Origin: an uncultured Allomuricauda sp.
GTDB lineage: Bacteria; Bacteroidota; Bacteroidia; Flavobacteriales; Flavobacteriaceae
Direction of reading: 5' to 3'
Length of the DNA stretch: 13,742 nucleotides
Assembly (NCBI GenBank): GCA_937911965.1
Contig: CALDPL010000190.1
Span: 1-13,742 of the forward strand
Position 1 is the stretch's first letter, and each line of letters opens with the position of its first letter. This document shows positions 1 to 7,166 of this stretch, one piece after another. Position numbers and translations under genes: made by a program. The notes beneath the pieces were generated by a model that had not been told where the DNA came from, searched no databases, and saw nothing but the letters and a program-made list of their open reading frames with translations.

Positions 1-265
1 TGGCCTGGGAGGTACGGACGTTCAAAAAACGTTCGTAGTGGCCCAAATCCAGGTCGGTCTCCGCCCCGTCATCGGTAACATAACATTCTCCGTGTTCATA
101 GGGATTGAGCGTTCCGGGGTCCACATTGATATAGGGGTCCAATTTTTGAATGGTGGTGCGATACCCCCTGGCCTGTAGTAATTTGGCCAAGGATGCGGCT
201 ATGATCCCCTTGCCCAGGGACGAACTGACGCCTCCCGTAACAAAAATATACTTGGTCTGTGACAT
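1..265 (-). CDS. pyrG: CTP synthase, N-terminal part (gene runs off the left edge)
   Basis: CTP synthase makes CTP from UTP, ATP and glutamine in the cytoplasm, the last step of de novo pyrimidine nucleotide synthesis. About 88 N-terminal residues are present, beginning [12 protein letters not shown]. The signature loop [10 protein letters not shown] lies at residues 11-20. [20 protein letters not shown] (about residues 41-60) and the acidic stretch [16 protein letters not shown] (about 66-80) are almost invariant in PyrG and belong to the amidoligase (synthetase) domain. The glutaminase domain would lie outside the window. The ATG at 263-265 fits the usual family start. The DUF3820 gene ends 49 bp upstream on the same strand, so the two may be co-transcribed. 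A near-consensus -7 box (TATCTTTA, minus strand, 289-296) could give pyrG its own promoter. Identification is firm; only the remainder is missing. Confidence 0.97.
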   Translation of the reverse strand, partial: MSQTKYIFVTGGVSSSLGKGIIAASLAKLLQARGYRTTIQKLDPYINVDPGTLNPYEHGECYVTDDGAETDLDLGHYERFLNVRTSQA

Positions 266-314
266 ATTCCAGCTTCTATTACGGGGTGTAAAGATATGGA
301 TTGCAGCCCAGATA

Positions 315-557
315 TCAGGAGGATTTCACGGGAAATTCTTTTTGGAGCCTTCGCAACATGGGCTCCAGACCGTTGTCCTTGACCGTGAACATCAGCTCCA
401 GGAACCCGCCCAGTTTGCCCGGGGGAAAGCCCTTTCGATTGAACCAGTCCAGATAGGCCAAGGGCAGGTCCAGCAGATACCTCCCCTTGTATTTTCCATA
501 GGGCATTCGGTAATGGACCAGCTCCAAAAGCTGTTTTTTGTCGGGATGCAATTCCAT
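315..557 (-). CDS. DUF3820 family small protein
   Basis: An 80-residue protein that I recognise as a DUF3820-type protein by the core [22 protein letters not shown] (residues 18-39; the motif is 'PFGKYKG..L.DLP..YL.WF'). Pfam has labelled this family a putative quorum-sensing-regulated virulence factor, but no biochemical role is established and I assign none. There is no signal peptide or membrane segment, so it is probably cytosolic. The C-terminal part ([20 protein letters not shown], about residues 49-68) looks helical. The stop lies 49 bp upstream of pyrG on the same strand, so it is a candidate first gene of a small unit with pyrG. It is divergent from the isomerase-like gene, with only 43 bp between the two start codons. 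The ATG at 555-557 is the only methionine start ahead of the conserved core. Confidence 0.85.
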   Translation of the reverse strand: MELHPDKKQLLELVHYRMPYGKYKGRYLLDLPLAYLDWFNRKGFPPGKLGGFLELMFTVKDNGLEPMLRRLQKEFPVKSS

Positions 558-574
558 GTATTGGGCTAAAATAC

Positions 575-582
575 TATCTTTC
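575..582 (+). promoter_or_regulatory. Possible -7 box for the isomerase-like gene
   Basis: TATCTTTC matches seven of eight positions of the Bacteroidota -7 consensus TAnnTTTG and ends 18 nt before the ATG at 601. No TTG/TTTG -33 element is visible at the usual spacing of about 19 nt. This is therefore a weak call, resting on the motif and on its distance from the start, which is similar to other genes in this window. Confidence 0.25.
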
Positions 583-600
583 CATAATCAAATCCAACTC

Positions 601-1464
601 ATGAAACGCAGAAACTTCATCTCGACCGCGGCCATGGGTTCCGCTGCCCTGGCCACCACCACGGCCTTGGGCGGGAACCCTGGGCCGCAGCAGGACAACA
701 AGCTCAAGAACAATATCAACCACAGTGTCTGTGAATGGTGTTTTAACCATATCCCGTTGGAGGAGCTGTTAAAAAACCTGAACCAATTGGGCATCAAGGC
801 CATCGACCTGATCGGGCCCAAGGATTGGCCCTTGCTCAAGAAATACGACATCCACTGTTCCATGTGCAACGGGGCGGAAATCAGCCTTGTCGATGGGTGG
901 AACCACCCCAAAAACCACGGGCAACTCATCGAGAATTATACGGATATGATCCCAAGGGTGGCCGAGGCGGGCTATACCAACCTGATTTGCTTCAGTGGGA
1001 ACCGCAGGGGCATGAACGATTATGTGGGCCTGCAAAACTGTGTGGACGGTCTTTCCCAGGTCATCCCCCTGGCCGAAAGGCACGGGGTGGTACTGCAGAT
1101 GGAACTCTTCAACCAGGTGGACCATCCCGATTATATGTGCGACAACAGCCTTTGGGGAGTGGAACTGTGCAAACATTTGGGTAGCGACAACTTTAAATTG
1201 TTGTTCGACATCTACCATATGCAGATCCAGGAAGGGGACATCATCCGGAGCATAAGGAACTACCATCCCTATTTTGGGCATTATCACACCGCAGGGGTCC
1301 CGGGCCGCCACGAGATCGACGAAACCCAGGAACTGTACTATCCGGCCATTATGAGGACCATTTTGGAAACGGGCTTTACCGGCCATGTCGCCCAAGAGTT
1401 CATCCCTTTGTGGGACGATAAAATCGCGGCCTTGAAGGACGCGATCATCCGTTGTGATGTGTAA
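601..1464 (+). CDS. Tat-exported hydroxypyruvate isomerase family TIM-barrel protein
   Basis: A 287-residue protein of the AP endonuclease 2 / sugar-phosphate isomerase-epimerase superfamily. The segment GHYHTAGVPGRHEIDETQEL (residues 226-245) is typical of the hydroxypyruvate isomerase (Hyi) branch, which interconverts hydroxypyruvate and tartronate semialdehyde. Likely metal ligands are E168 (QMELFN), D203 (FDIYHMQ), H229 where Hyi proteins commonly have Gln, and E266 (AQEF). These are inferred by analogy, not by alignment. The N-terminus MKRRNFISTAAMGSAALA is a twin-arginine (Tat) signal. It makes ATG 601 the right start: the in-frame ATG at 538 would bury that signal behind 21 unrelated residues. 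The classical enzyme is about 260 aa and cytosolic, so an exported version may act on another keto-sugar or sugar acid in the periplasm, and the true substrate is unknown. It is transcribed alone and converges on the DUF922 gene 50 bp away. Confidence 0.85.
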   Translation: MKRRNFISTAAMGSAALATTTALGGNPGPQQDNKLKNNINHSVCEWCFNHIPLEELLKNLNQLGIKAIDLIGPKDWPLLKKYDIHCSMCNGAEISLVDGWNHPKNHGQLIENYTDMIPRVAEAGYTNLICFSGNRRGMNDYVGLQNCVDGLSQVIPLAERHGVVLQMELFNQVDHPDYMCDNSLWGVELCKHLGSDNFKLLFDIYHMQIQEGDIIRSIRNYHPYFGHYHTAGVPGRHEIDETQELYYPAIMRTILETGFTGHVAQEFIPLWDDKIAALKDAIIRCDV

Positions 1465-1514
1465 AGGACAGGCATGGATTCAGAGCAGTTGGGATGCCAA
1501 AATGAAAGTCCGAG

Positions 1515-2048
1515 CTACTTTTCCCCGGCCAGGGCCTCGGTGATCGCCAGGTTCCACTCGGCCTGTTTCCCCCGGTTCCTGGAGTAGTTGGTCTCCATAT
1601 CGTACCTGGCCTGAAAATCCTTGAGTTCATCCAGGATATCCTTGTAGATTTTGCGCACCTCGGCCTTCACATCATCTGAAAAGGAGGTCCGGTCCAATCT
1701 GTTGCGCATTTTACGTGCAAAGAGTTCGGAAATGTCAAAATGGAGTTGTTCATGGGCCAGGGTGTTCGCATCGCAGAGCTCCGGTTTGTACCAGGATTCA
1801 TTGGGATAGAAATAGGCGTTCACTTCATAATCCAGAAAGACCTCATGGTGCAATAGGTTGGCGGAATAGCTATAGCTGATCCCACTGGCCGTGGTGGCCA
1901 CCGGTATGGCCCCAGAAGGTACCTTACCCTTGAAATCCTCCCATTGCAGGCGAAAGTCCTCCCTCCAAGGGACCCCTTCCCCAATTTCTTGTGAATCCCC
2001 AAAAAAGGGGAGCAGGAGAAAGCATCCTATGAAAATTATTTTATCCAA
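1515..2048 (-). CDS. Secreted DUF922 protein with HExxH (putative zinc protease), TTG start
   Basis: A 177-residue protein. It has a signal peptide (MDKIIFIGCFLLLPFFGDSQ if the first codon is read as Met), then LQWEDFKGKVP (about residues 35-44), which resembles the opening of DUF922 domains. AHEQLHFDISE (98-108) supplies an HExxH zinc motif: H99, E100, H103, with E108 or D105 as possible further ligands. Families with this layout are predicted metalloproteases, but I know of no demonstrated activity. The rest is charged and helical. No in-frame ATG lies at the signal peptide. TTG at 2046-2048 places the start exactly at it and overlaps the end of the OsmC gene by 13 bp. The frame stays open upstream to an ATG at 2397-2399, but that stretch is out-of-frame osmC sequence and would leave an internal signal peptide. 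It is the last gene of the guaA unit and probably acts in the periplasm or outside the cell. Confidence 0.8.
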   Translation of the reverse strand: MDKIIFIGCFLLLPFFGDSQEIGEGVPWREDFRLQWEDFKGKVPSGAIPVATTASGISYSYSANLLHHEVFLDYEVNAYFYPNESWYKPELCDANTLAHEQLHFDISELFARKMRNRLDRTSFSDDVKAEVRKIYKDILDELKDFQARYDMETNYSRNRGKQAEWNLAITEALAGEK

Positions 2049-2440
2049 TGGAATTCGATTGAACGCTCGATGTCGGGATGGAGGCTTTGGTTCACGGGAC
2101 AGGTATTGGCGGTGTGCTCCAAGATCTTCCGGTCCTTTTCGGAAATGTTCCCCGGCAACTCGAGCCTGACCTCGATCTTGGAGATCCTCCGGGGGGCGGC
2201 CGCCATATGTTTGGTGACCTCTGCCGTGGAACCCCTTAAATCCAATTCGAGGGTTTTGGCCTTGATGCCCATTACCGTCATCATACAGGAAGCCAGCCCT
2301 GTGGCCACGGTATCGGTGGGGGAAAAGGCCTCCCCTTTCCCATTGTTGTCGATCGGGGCATCCGTAATGTACCGGTTTCCCGACCTTATATGGACACAAC
2401 TGGTCCTAAGATCTCCCTTATAGGTTACTTTTGAGGTCAT
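2036..2440 (-). CDS. OsmC/Ohr family peroxiredoxin-like protein
   Basis: A 134-residue protein, the normal length for OsmC-family thiol peroxidases, which reduce organic hydroperoxides through two cysteines. The conserved block FSPTDTVATGLASCMMTVMG carries the peroxidatic-type Cys52. The second cysteine is Cys114 in NTCPVNQSLHPD. Both reactive cysteines are therefore present. It has no signal peptide, so it is cytosolic. It starts 23 bp inside the LysM gene and its end overlaps the DUF922 start by 13 bp, which points to translational coupling within one transcript from guaA. Distinguishing OsmC, Ohr and YhfA-like subfamilies would need a tree. The CPVNQSLHPD form looks closer to the OsmC/YhfA side than to Ohr, and I leave the symbol blank. 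bshC elsewhere in this window is also a thiol-homeostasis gene but is not in the same operon. Confidence 0.9.
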   Translation of the reverse strand: MTSKVTYKGDLRTSCVHIRSGNRYITDAPIDNNGKGEAFSPTDTVATGLASCMMTVMGIKAKTLELDLRGSTAEVTKHMAAAPRRISKIEVRLELPGNISEKDRKILEHTANTCPVNQSLHPDIERSIEFHWIK

Positions 2441-4562
2441 CTACCTTGATTTCTTTCAGTTGCAGGTTTTCGTATTGCATGATATAACAGGCCCGGTTGA
2501 AATACCCTAGGGACCAGTCGTTGAAATAATCAAAACTGTTCCCTGTATACTCGGTCAGGCCAATGAATCTCGAGGTTTCAAAAAGGTTGTTTTTATGTGC
2601 CAATTTCAACAGCACATCAAAGGTCACATCAAAGCCCCGTATTGCGTAGCGGTCCGGCCTCAGCCCGTTGTATTTTTTCTCATAGGCCCTTGTAAAGGAG
2701 TCATTGCCCACTTCCCTGTAAAAGGAAGGATAGGTGAACCTCAGGTTGGAGAGGTGGGTCAGGGACAGTGCATCATCCTCAAAGGCACTGTTATAACTGG
2801 TTGTGAACATGCGAACCTTGACCTTGTTCGTGATCGCCGAGTTCAGGATCGAGCTTACCGAGGAAACCATATTGGGCTGGTCCGTTTCCAAGAAGACCCA
2901 ATTTTCCTTGGTCTCCGACATTTTGATCAGAAAATTGTCCAAATCCAGGGATTTGTTGTCGATGACCTTGGCGATCTGTGACGCCGGGAAACTCGAAAGG
3001 ATGGAGTCGTGGGCCACTTGGTGGGTGGAATCCGCCACGATGATCACGTTTTCCCCCTTGTGGATCCCCTTGAGATAGTCCAGCATTTTTTTCCGGAGCA
3101 CGGCATCCCTGGGGACCGAAAAGAACACATTCCCATGACTGAGCTTGCTTTCCGAGGCTATCGGGGCGATCACCGGGATATTCTTTGAGGCGGCCTGAAC
3201 GGCAACCTCGTTCAGGGAGGCAGGGGACACCGGGCCTATGATGGCGTTGACCCCCAACAGATTGTCCCTGAACAGAATTTCCTTGACCTTGGTCTGGTTC
3301 AGTTGGGTGTCGTAGGTCCTGACGTCCACGGATACCCCCAGTTTAGCGATGGAGTCCAGGGCAACCAGGGCCCCGCTATAGAACCCGAGGCTCAGGGCCA
3401 CATCGTTCCGGCTGCGGATCAGTTCCCCTGCCCGGGCCTTGTCCCTGAGGTCGATCCTGTCCAATCTAAAGGGCAGCATGAAGACCAGTTTGGGCCGGTT
3501 CGCGACATCAATGCTGTCGATCAGGTTGAACTTGTCCAGGACCAGGGCATTTTTGACATCCAGGCCCAGGGCCTTCTCCCTCGGGAGCTTGAGGACCATT
3601 CCGGCCTTGAGCCCGTTCTCCAGTTCGGGGTTGAGCCTAAAGAGATCGTCCCTTGTGATTTTCAGGTTTTGGGTGATCCTAAAGATGTTCTGTTTGGGCT
3701 TGACCTCGTAAAAGACAAAGTTTTCGGTATTGACCTCCCCCAAGGTATCCCTTTTCTTGGGCAGGCGGATCATCATCCCTTCCTTGAGCCCTCCCACCTT
3801 GACAATCTCCGGGTTCAATCGGACGATGGAGTCGGGAGGGATGCCGTACTCCCTTCCCAGACTGTATAGGGTCATTTTTGGGGGCACCGTATAGGAAGTG
3901 TATAGCTCCACTTGTTGATCCTTTAGACTGTCCCCCTTGGGCCTTGGCAATTTCAGTTCTTGTCCGGCCGCCAGATAATTGTTGTTGCGGTCCAGTTCCG
4001 GATTCAATGTCAAAAGGCTGTCCACCGTGATCCCGTATTTGTTGGCTATGCTCCAACGGGTTTCCTTGGGAAGGACGGTATAGGTTTCGAAATCCAGCTC
4101 CCGTTCCTCATCGGGATCCACTTCCGGATACTCCGGGATTTGGAGTATCATCCCCTTTTTGAGCTGTTCGGAATAGAGTTGGGTGTTATAGCGTTTGATC
4201 TGATCTTCGGTCACCCCATACTTTTGGGTGAGGCCGAACATGGTCTCCTTTCTTTTGACCCTGTGCCGGTTGTAGCCAATGGGCTGGATTTCCTTTTTTT
4301 CTTCCTGTTGCGGCTTTTTGACCTCGGGATCCTGGGTCCCGCCCAAGGGTATGATCAAGATGGTGTTCTCCTTTACATCGGCGGCCGAACCCAGTTCCTT
4401 ATTGGCCTGCAATATGGAATAGGGGGTCACCCTGTACATTTGTGATATGGATTGTAAGGTCTCCCCTTCCTTGACGGCATGGGTGGTAAATTGTTGCGCC
4501 TTGACCGGAACTACAGCCAGAAACAAGGCTGCAACGATCCAAAGTAAACTGTTTTTTATCAT
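2418..4562 (-). CDS. Exported protein: five LysM repeats plus periplasmic-binding (type 1) fold
   Basis: A 714-residue protein with a Sec signal ([24 protein letters not shown]). Five LysM repeats follow at about residues 25-72, 99-143, 159-206, 222-268 and 282-327. Each has the pattern 'Y.V....T...I...YG(I/V)....L...NP.L...L..G..L.(I/L)P'. The C-terminal half (about 357-690) looks like a type 1 periplasmic binding domain of the leucine-binding/LpoA kind: KLVFMLPF at the start, [20 protein letters not shown] (441-460), [10 protein letters not shown], then ENVIIVAD. LysM domains bind peptidoglycan GlcNAc, so this is probably a cell-wall-anchored sensor or a regulator of wall enzymes; that role is inference. 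The ATG at 4560-4562 gives an ATGA overlap with the guaA stop. An ATG two codons upstream (4568) would add only Met-Gly. The stop overlaps the start of the OsmC gene by 23 bp. Confidence 0.9.
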   Translation of the reverse strand: MIKNSLLWIVAALFLAVVPVKAQQFTTHAVKEGETLQSISQMYRVTPYSILQANKELGSAADVKENTILIIPLGGTQDPEVKKPQQEEKKEIQPIGYNRHRVKRKETMFGLTQKYGVTEDQIKRYNTQLYSEQLKKGMILQIPEYPEVDPDEERELDFETYTVLPKETRWSIANKYGITVDSLLTLNPELDRNNNYLAAGQELKLPRPKGDSLKDQQVELYTSYTVPPKMTLYSLGREYGIPPDSIVRLNPEIVKVGGLKEGMMIRLPKKRDTLGEVNTENFVFYEVKPKQNIFRITQNLKITRDDLFRLNPELENGLKAGMVLKLPREKALGLDVKNALVLDKFNLIDSIDVANRPKLVFMLPFRLDRIDLRDKARAGELIRSRNDVALSLGFYSGALVALDSIAKLGVSVDVRTYDTQLNQTKVKEILFRDNLLGVNAIIGPVSPASLNEVAVQAASKNIPVIAPIASESKLSHGNVFFSVPRDAVLRKKMLDYLKGIHKGENVIIVADSTHQVAHDSILSSFPASQIAKVIDNKSLDLDNFLIKMSETKENWVFLETDQPNMVSSVSSILNSAITNKVKVRMFTTSYNSAFEDDALSLTHLSNLRFTYPSFYREVGNDSFTRAYEKKYNGLRPDRYAIRGFDVTFDVLLKLAHKNNLFETSRFIGLTEYTGNSFDYFNDWSLGYFNRACYIMQYENLQLKEIKVDDLKSNL

Positions 4563-6091
4563 TCCCATTCTATTGTTGCAGGTGGTTTTGAACTTATGTC
4601 ATAGACTACCCTATTAACGCCCTTGACCCTGTTTATTATATCGTTGGAGGTCTTTTGAAGGAATTCATAGGGGAGGTTCACCCAATCCGCCGTCATTCCA
4701 TCCGTGCTTTCAACGGCCCGGAGTGCCACACATTGCTCATAGGTGCGTTCATCGCCCATGACCCCGACACTATGTACGGGCAAAAGTATGGCCCCGGCCT
4801 GCCAGACCCTGTCGTAAAGGCCACTTTTTTTGAGACCGTCCACAAAAATGGCGTCCACTTCTTGCAAAAGGGCCACTTTTTCGGCCGTGACCTCCCCCAG
4901 GATCCGAATGCCCAGCCCGGGACCGGGAAAGGGATGTCTGCCCAATATTCCTTCGGGCATATCCATACTGGCCCCCACCCTTCTCACCTCATCCTTGAAG
5001 AGCATCTTCAAGGGTTCCACGACCTTCAATTTCATATAATCGGGCAAGCCCCCAACATTGTGGTGGCTCTTGATCACCGCAGAGGGCCCACCGCTGACCG
5101 AAACCGATTCGATCCTATCCGGATAAATGGTCCCCTGGGCCAACCATTTGGCGTTCTCCACCTGATGGGCCTGGTCGTCGAACACCTCTATGAACACCCT
5201 TCCGATGGCCTTTCGTTTGCGTTCCGGATCTGTTTCGCCCTTGAGGGCATCCAAAAAGCGTTGGGAGGCATCCACGCCCCTCACATTGAGGCCCATATCT
5301 CGATACTGCTCCAATACTGTGCCAAACTCATCTTTTCGAAGCAGTCCATTGTTTACAAAAATACAGTGCAATTGGGGTCCGATGGCCCGGTGCAACAGCA
5401 TGGCTGCCACACTGGAGTCCACACCCCCGGAGAGTCCCAGGATCACCTGTTCCTCCCCAATTTCCCTTTTCAGTTCCTCCACCGTGGTTTCCACAAAGGC
5501 GTCCGGGGTCCTATCCTGTCCCAAACCCGCAATCCCGACCAAGAAGTTCTCCAAGAGCCTTTTTCCATCGGTCGTATGGTAGACCTCGGGGTGGAACTGG
5601 ATCCCGAAGGTGGTTTCCCCCTCGATCCTAAAGGCCGCATTCCCCACATCTGAGGTTCCCGCCAATCTGATCCCGCCCGTGGGAAGTTCCTTAATGGTAT
5701 CGCTATGGCTCATCCAAACCTGGCTGCCCTTGGAAATCCCCTTGAGGAAAGGCTCCCCTTCCCGTACAAAGGAAAGATTGGCCCTTCCGTATTCTCGGGT
5801 TGCCGAAGGGGCCACCTGGCCGCCACCGAAATGGGAGAGGTACTGTGCCCCGTAGCAAATCCCCAAAAGTGGCTTTTTCCCCCGGATACCGGAAAGGTCC
5901 GGATGGGGCGCGTCCTCTGCCCGTACCGAGGATGGTGATCCCGAGAGGATCACCGCACCGAAGGGCGAAAGGTCCTTGGGAAGTTTGTTGAAGGGGATGA
6001 TTTCCGAATAAATGTTGAGTTCCCTGACCCGTCTTGCTATCAGTTGGGTGTACTGGGAACCGAAGTCCAGGATGAGTACGTTGTTGTGCAT
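4559..6091 (-). CDS. guaA: GMP synthase (glutamine-hydrolysing)
   Basis: GuaA converts XMP to GMP using ATP and glutamine ammonia in the cytoplasm. The 510-residue length is normal. The N-terminal class I amidotransferase domain opens with [20 protein letters not shown]. It has nucleophile Cys79 in LGICYGAQ and the His167/Glu169 pair in FGIQFHPEV. The ATP pyrophosphatase domain carries the P-loop-like [10 protein letters not shown] (about 218-227), and [15 protein letters not shown] is the conserved synthetase motif. The C-terminus KPPATIEWE is the family's dimerisation end. The start at 6089-6091 ([10 protein letters not shown]) fits the family; an ATG five codons upstream adds MLFLP and is less likely. 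It is first in an overlapping unit with the LysM, OsmC and DUF922 genes. A perfect TATTTTTG lies only 3 nt before the ATG, too close to be a normal promoter; TACTTTTT (minus strand, 6120-6127) is a better placed but weaker candidate. Confidence 0.98.
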   Translation of the reverse strand: MHNNVLILDFGSQYTQLIARRVRELNIYSEIIPFNKLPKDLSPFGAVILSGSPSSVRAEDAPHPDLSGIRGKKPLLGICYGAQYLSHFGGGQVAPSATREYGRANLSFVREGEPFLKGISKGSQVWMSHSDTIKELPTGGIRLAGTSDVGNAAFRIEGETTFGIQFHPEVYHTTDGKRLLENFLVGIAGLGQDRTPDAFVETTVEELKREIGEEQVILGLSGGVDSSVAAMLLHRAIGPQLHCIFVNNGLLRKDEFGTVLEQYRDMGLNVRGVDASQRFLDALKGETDPERKRKAIGRVFIEVFDDQAHQVENAKWLAQGTIYPDRIESVSVSGGPSAVIKSHHNVGGLPDYMKLKVVEPLKMLFKDEVRRVGASMDMPEGILGRHPFPGPGLGIRILGEVTAEKVALLQEVDAIFVDGLKKSGLYDRVWQAGAILLPVHSVGVMGDERTYEQCVALRAVESTDGMTADWVNLPYEFLQKTSNDIINRVKGVNRVVYDISSKPPATIEWE

Positions 6092-6150
6092 GGGCAAAAA
6101 TAGCAATTTGCGCCTGTTGAAAAAGTATATTTATGACAACTTTTAAAAAG

Positions 6151-6168
6151 CCCGTCCCCCTTCACGGG
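6151..6168. repeat. Inverted repeat CCCGT-N8-ACGGG
   Basis: A 5-bp perfect stem with an 8-nt loop in the divergent guaA/pgmB spacer. Read on the minus strand it is followed by CTTTTT, so it resembles a weak intrinsic terminator or a hairpin in a guaA leader. No minus-strand gene sits immediately upstream to need a terminator here. The stem is short, so its function is uncertain. Confidence 0.35.
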
Positions 6169-6171
6169 GAA

Positions 6172-6184
6172 AACCCATAGGGTT
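6172..6184. repeat. Palindrome AACCC-ATA-GGGTT, possible operator
   Basis: A perfect 5-bp inverted repeat with a 3-nt centre. It ends 6 nt before the proposed -33 element of the pgmB promoter, a position that would suit an activator site. It could equally be chance or part of a guaA leader hairpin. No regulator is encoded nearby. Confidence 0.35.
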
Positions 6185-6190
6185 CGTTGA

Positions 6191-6220
6191 TTGTTTTGGC
6201 TTCCAAGTCCAATATGTTTT
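6191..6220 (+). promoter_or_regulatory. Candidate Bacteroidota-type promoter for pgmB
   Basis: TTG at 6191-6193, then 19 nt, then TATGTTTT at 6213-6220. This fits the TTG-N19-TAnnTTTG pattern of the Bacteroidota primary sigma factor except for the last base. The predicted transcript start is near 6227, leaving a leader of about 45 nt before the pgmB ATG at 6274. It is recognised by pattern only. Confidence 0.4.
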
Positions 6221-6273
6221 TTTTCTTAACGGAATTCGTCATTTCTTTGCCCCGAAATCAGTAACGAATTGGC

Positions 6274-6933
6274 ATGATAAAGGGATTTATCTTTGATTTG
6301 GATGGAGTGATCGTGGATACGGCGGAACTACACTATGGGGCATGGAAGAAGTTGGCGGATGAAATGGACTGGAAGTTTGATCGGGAACTCAACGATTCCC
6401 TGCGCGGCATCTCCCGCTTGGACTCCATCAAGCTCATCATGGACCACAACGGGGTCGAGCTGGATGGGGACACCGTTTTTGAACTGTCCGAGAAAAAGAA
6501 CAAGATCTATGTGGAGAGCCTTGAGGGTCTGGGCGAGGGGGACTACCTGCCCGGGGCCAGGGAACTGCTCACCCACCTGCGCAACGAAGGTTTCGGGGTG
6601 GCCCTGGGGAGTGCCAGCAAAAATGCGGTAAAGGTCCTACAACGACTCAACGCGATCAAATATTTTGATTTCATAGGGGATGGGAACACCGTTGAAAAGA
6701 GCAAGCCCGCGCCGGATATCTTCCTCTTTGCCGCAGACAAATTGAAACTGCCGCCCGAAAGGTGCCTGGTCATCGAGGATGCGGAAAAAGGCATTGATGC
6801 CGCCAAGGCCGGGGGCTTCCACACGGTTGGGATCGGGCCCGAGGAACGGGTCGGCCATGCCGATCTGCGTTTTGATACCATGAAGCAGGCCACGCTGTTC
6901 GAACTGAAATCACACTTCAAGGAGTATTTCTGA
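6274..6933 (+). CDS. pgmB: Beta-phosphoglucomutase (HAD superfamily)
   Basis: A 219-residue HAD hydrolase-fold enzyme that interconverts beta-glucose 1-phosphate and glucose 6-phosphate, used after maltose or trehalose phosphorylase. Nucleophile Asp8 and acid/base Asp10 lie in FDLDGVIVDTA. The cap contains LRGISRLDSI (43-52), the RGxSR signature of beta-PGM. The core has S113 in LGSAS, K144 in KSKPAPDIF, and the Mg-binding pair E168/D169 in VIEDAEKG. This matches the residue order and spacing of the Lactococcus enzyme almost position for position, which makes the specific call better than a generic HAD phosphatase. The ATG at 6274 begins directly at the motif I strand. In many flavobacteria pgmB sits beside a GH65 phosphorylase and a sugar transporter. 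Here it is flanked by guaA and a glycosyltransferase, so the phosphorylase must be elsewhere. A hairpin terminator follows 18 bp after the stop. Confidence 0.93.
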   Translation: MIKGFIFDLDGVIVDTAELHYGAWKKLADEMDWKFDRELNDSLRGISRLDSIKLIMDHNGVELDGDTVFELSEKKNKIYVESLEGLGEGDYLPGARELLTHLRNEGFGVALGSASKNAVKVLQRLNAIKYFDFIGDGNTVEKSKPAPDIFLFAADKLKLPPERCLVIEDAEKGIDAAKAGGFHTVGIGPEERVGHADLRFDTMKQATLFELKSHFKEYF

Positions 6934-6946
6934 ACCGATTTGACGT

Positions 6947-6978
6947 AAAAAGCCCCGGGAACCACTCCGGGGCCTTTC
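6947..6978. terminator. Bidirectional hairpin terminator
   Basis: Stem GCCCCGG (6952-6958) pairs perfectly with CCGGGGC (6967-6973) around an 8-nt loop. Five A's lie on the left and a CTTTC on the right. It would end pgmB transcripts on the plus strand. On the minus strand, where the hairpin is followed by TTTTT, it would end transcripts from the bshC/glycosyltransferase operon more efficiently. Confidence 0.8.
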
Positions 6979-7020
6979 AATTAAATCAAAACCAACCTAA
7001 ACATTGAGTTGACCAATTCA

Positions 7021-7048
7021 GAAAATTTGCATTTTCATGGCAATTTTC
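7021..7048. repeat. Imperfect inverted repeat in convergent spacer
   Basis: GAAAATTTGC (7021-7030) and GCAATTTTC (7040-7048) are complementary apart from one extra T, around a 9-nt loop. It is AT-rich and lies in the 216-bp noncoding gap between the convergent pgmB and glycosyltransferase genes. I see no gene in this gap. The structure may be incidental. Confidence 0.3.
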
Positions 7049-7138
7049 AATAGACAAACAATTACCGAGGGGAAAACCCTACCGCATTCCCGTATATTTT
7101 TACTTTTTTCACTGAAATGGTCGGTACTTTATAGGGAT

Positions 7139-7166
7139 GGGCCTTTCCCTCAAGGAAATAGGGCCC
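7139..7166 (-). terminator. Possible hairpin over the glycosyltransferase stop codon
   Basis: TTTCC (7144-7148) pairs with GGAAA (7154-7158) around the loop CTCAA. The stem is extended by GGGCC (7139-7143) with GGCCC (7162-7166) after a 3-nt bulge. It spans the minus-strand stop at 7150-7152 and has no clear T-run after it. It may be a 3' structure or a weak terminator, with the stronger hairpin at 6947-6978 as backup. Confidence 0.25.

Noticed and set aside
1471..1498. GGCAT...ATGCC inverted repeat between the convergent isomerase-like and DUF922 genes, as a terminator
   Set aside because: The stem is only 5 bp with an 18-nt loop and there is no T-run on either side.
1515..2399. 294-codon minus-strand frame as one gene
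   Set aside because: The upstream 351 bp is the osmC gene in another frame. The signal peptide begins at TTG 2048, so only the downstream part is the real DUF922 gene.
4655..5653. Long plus-strand open frame of 332 codons antisense to guaA
   Set aside because: It lies wholly opposite a textbook GuaA sequence, its translation is low-complexity and matches nothing I recognise, and it is explained by the codon bias of guaA.
6095..6102. Perfect minus-strand TAnnTTTG (TATTTTTG) upstream of guaA
   Set aside because: It ends only 3 nt before the ATG, which would put the transcript start at or inside the start codon, and no TTG lies at the right spacing upstream.
6092..6273. Purine riboswitch or similar guaA leader
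   Set aside because: I see no conserved purine-aptamer core. Only short inverted repeats are present.
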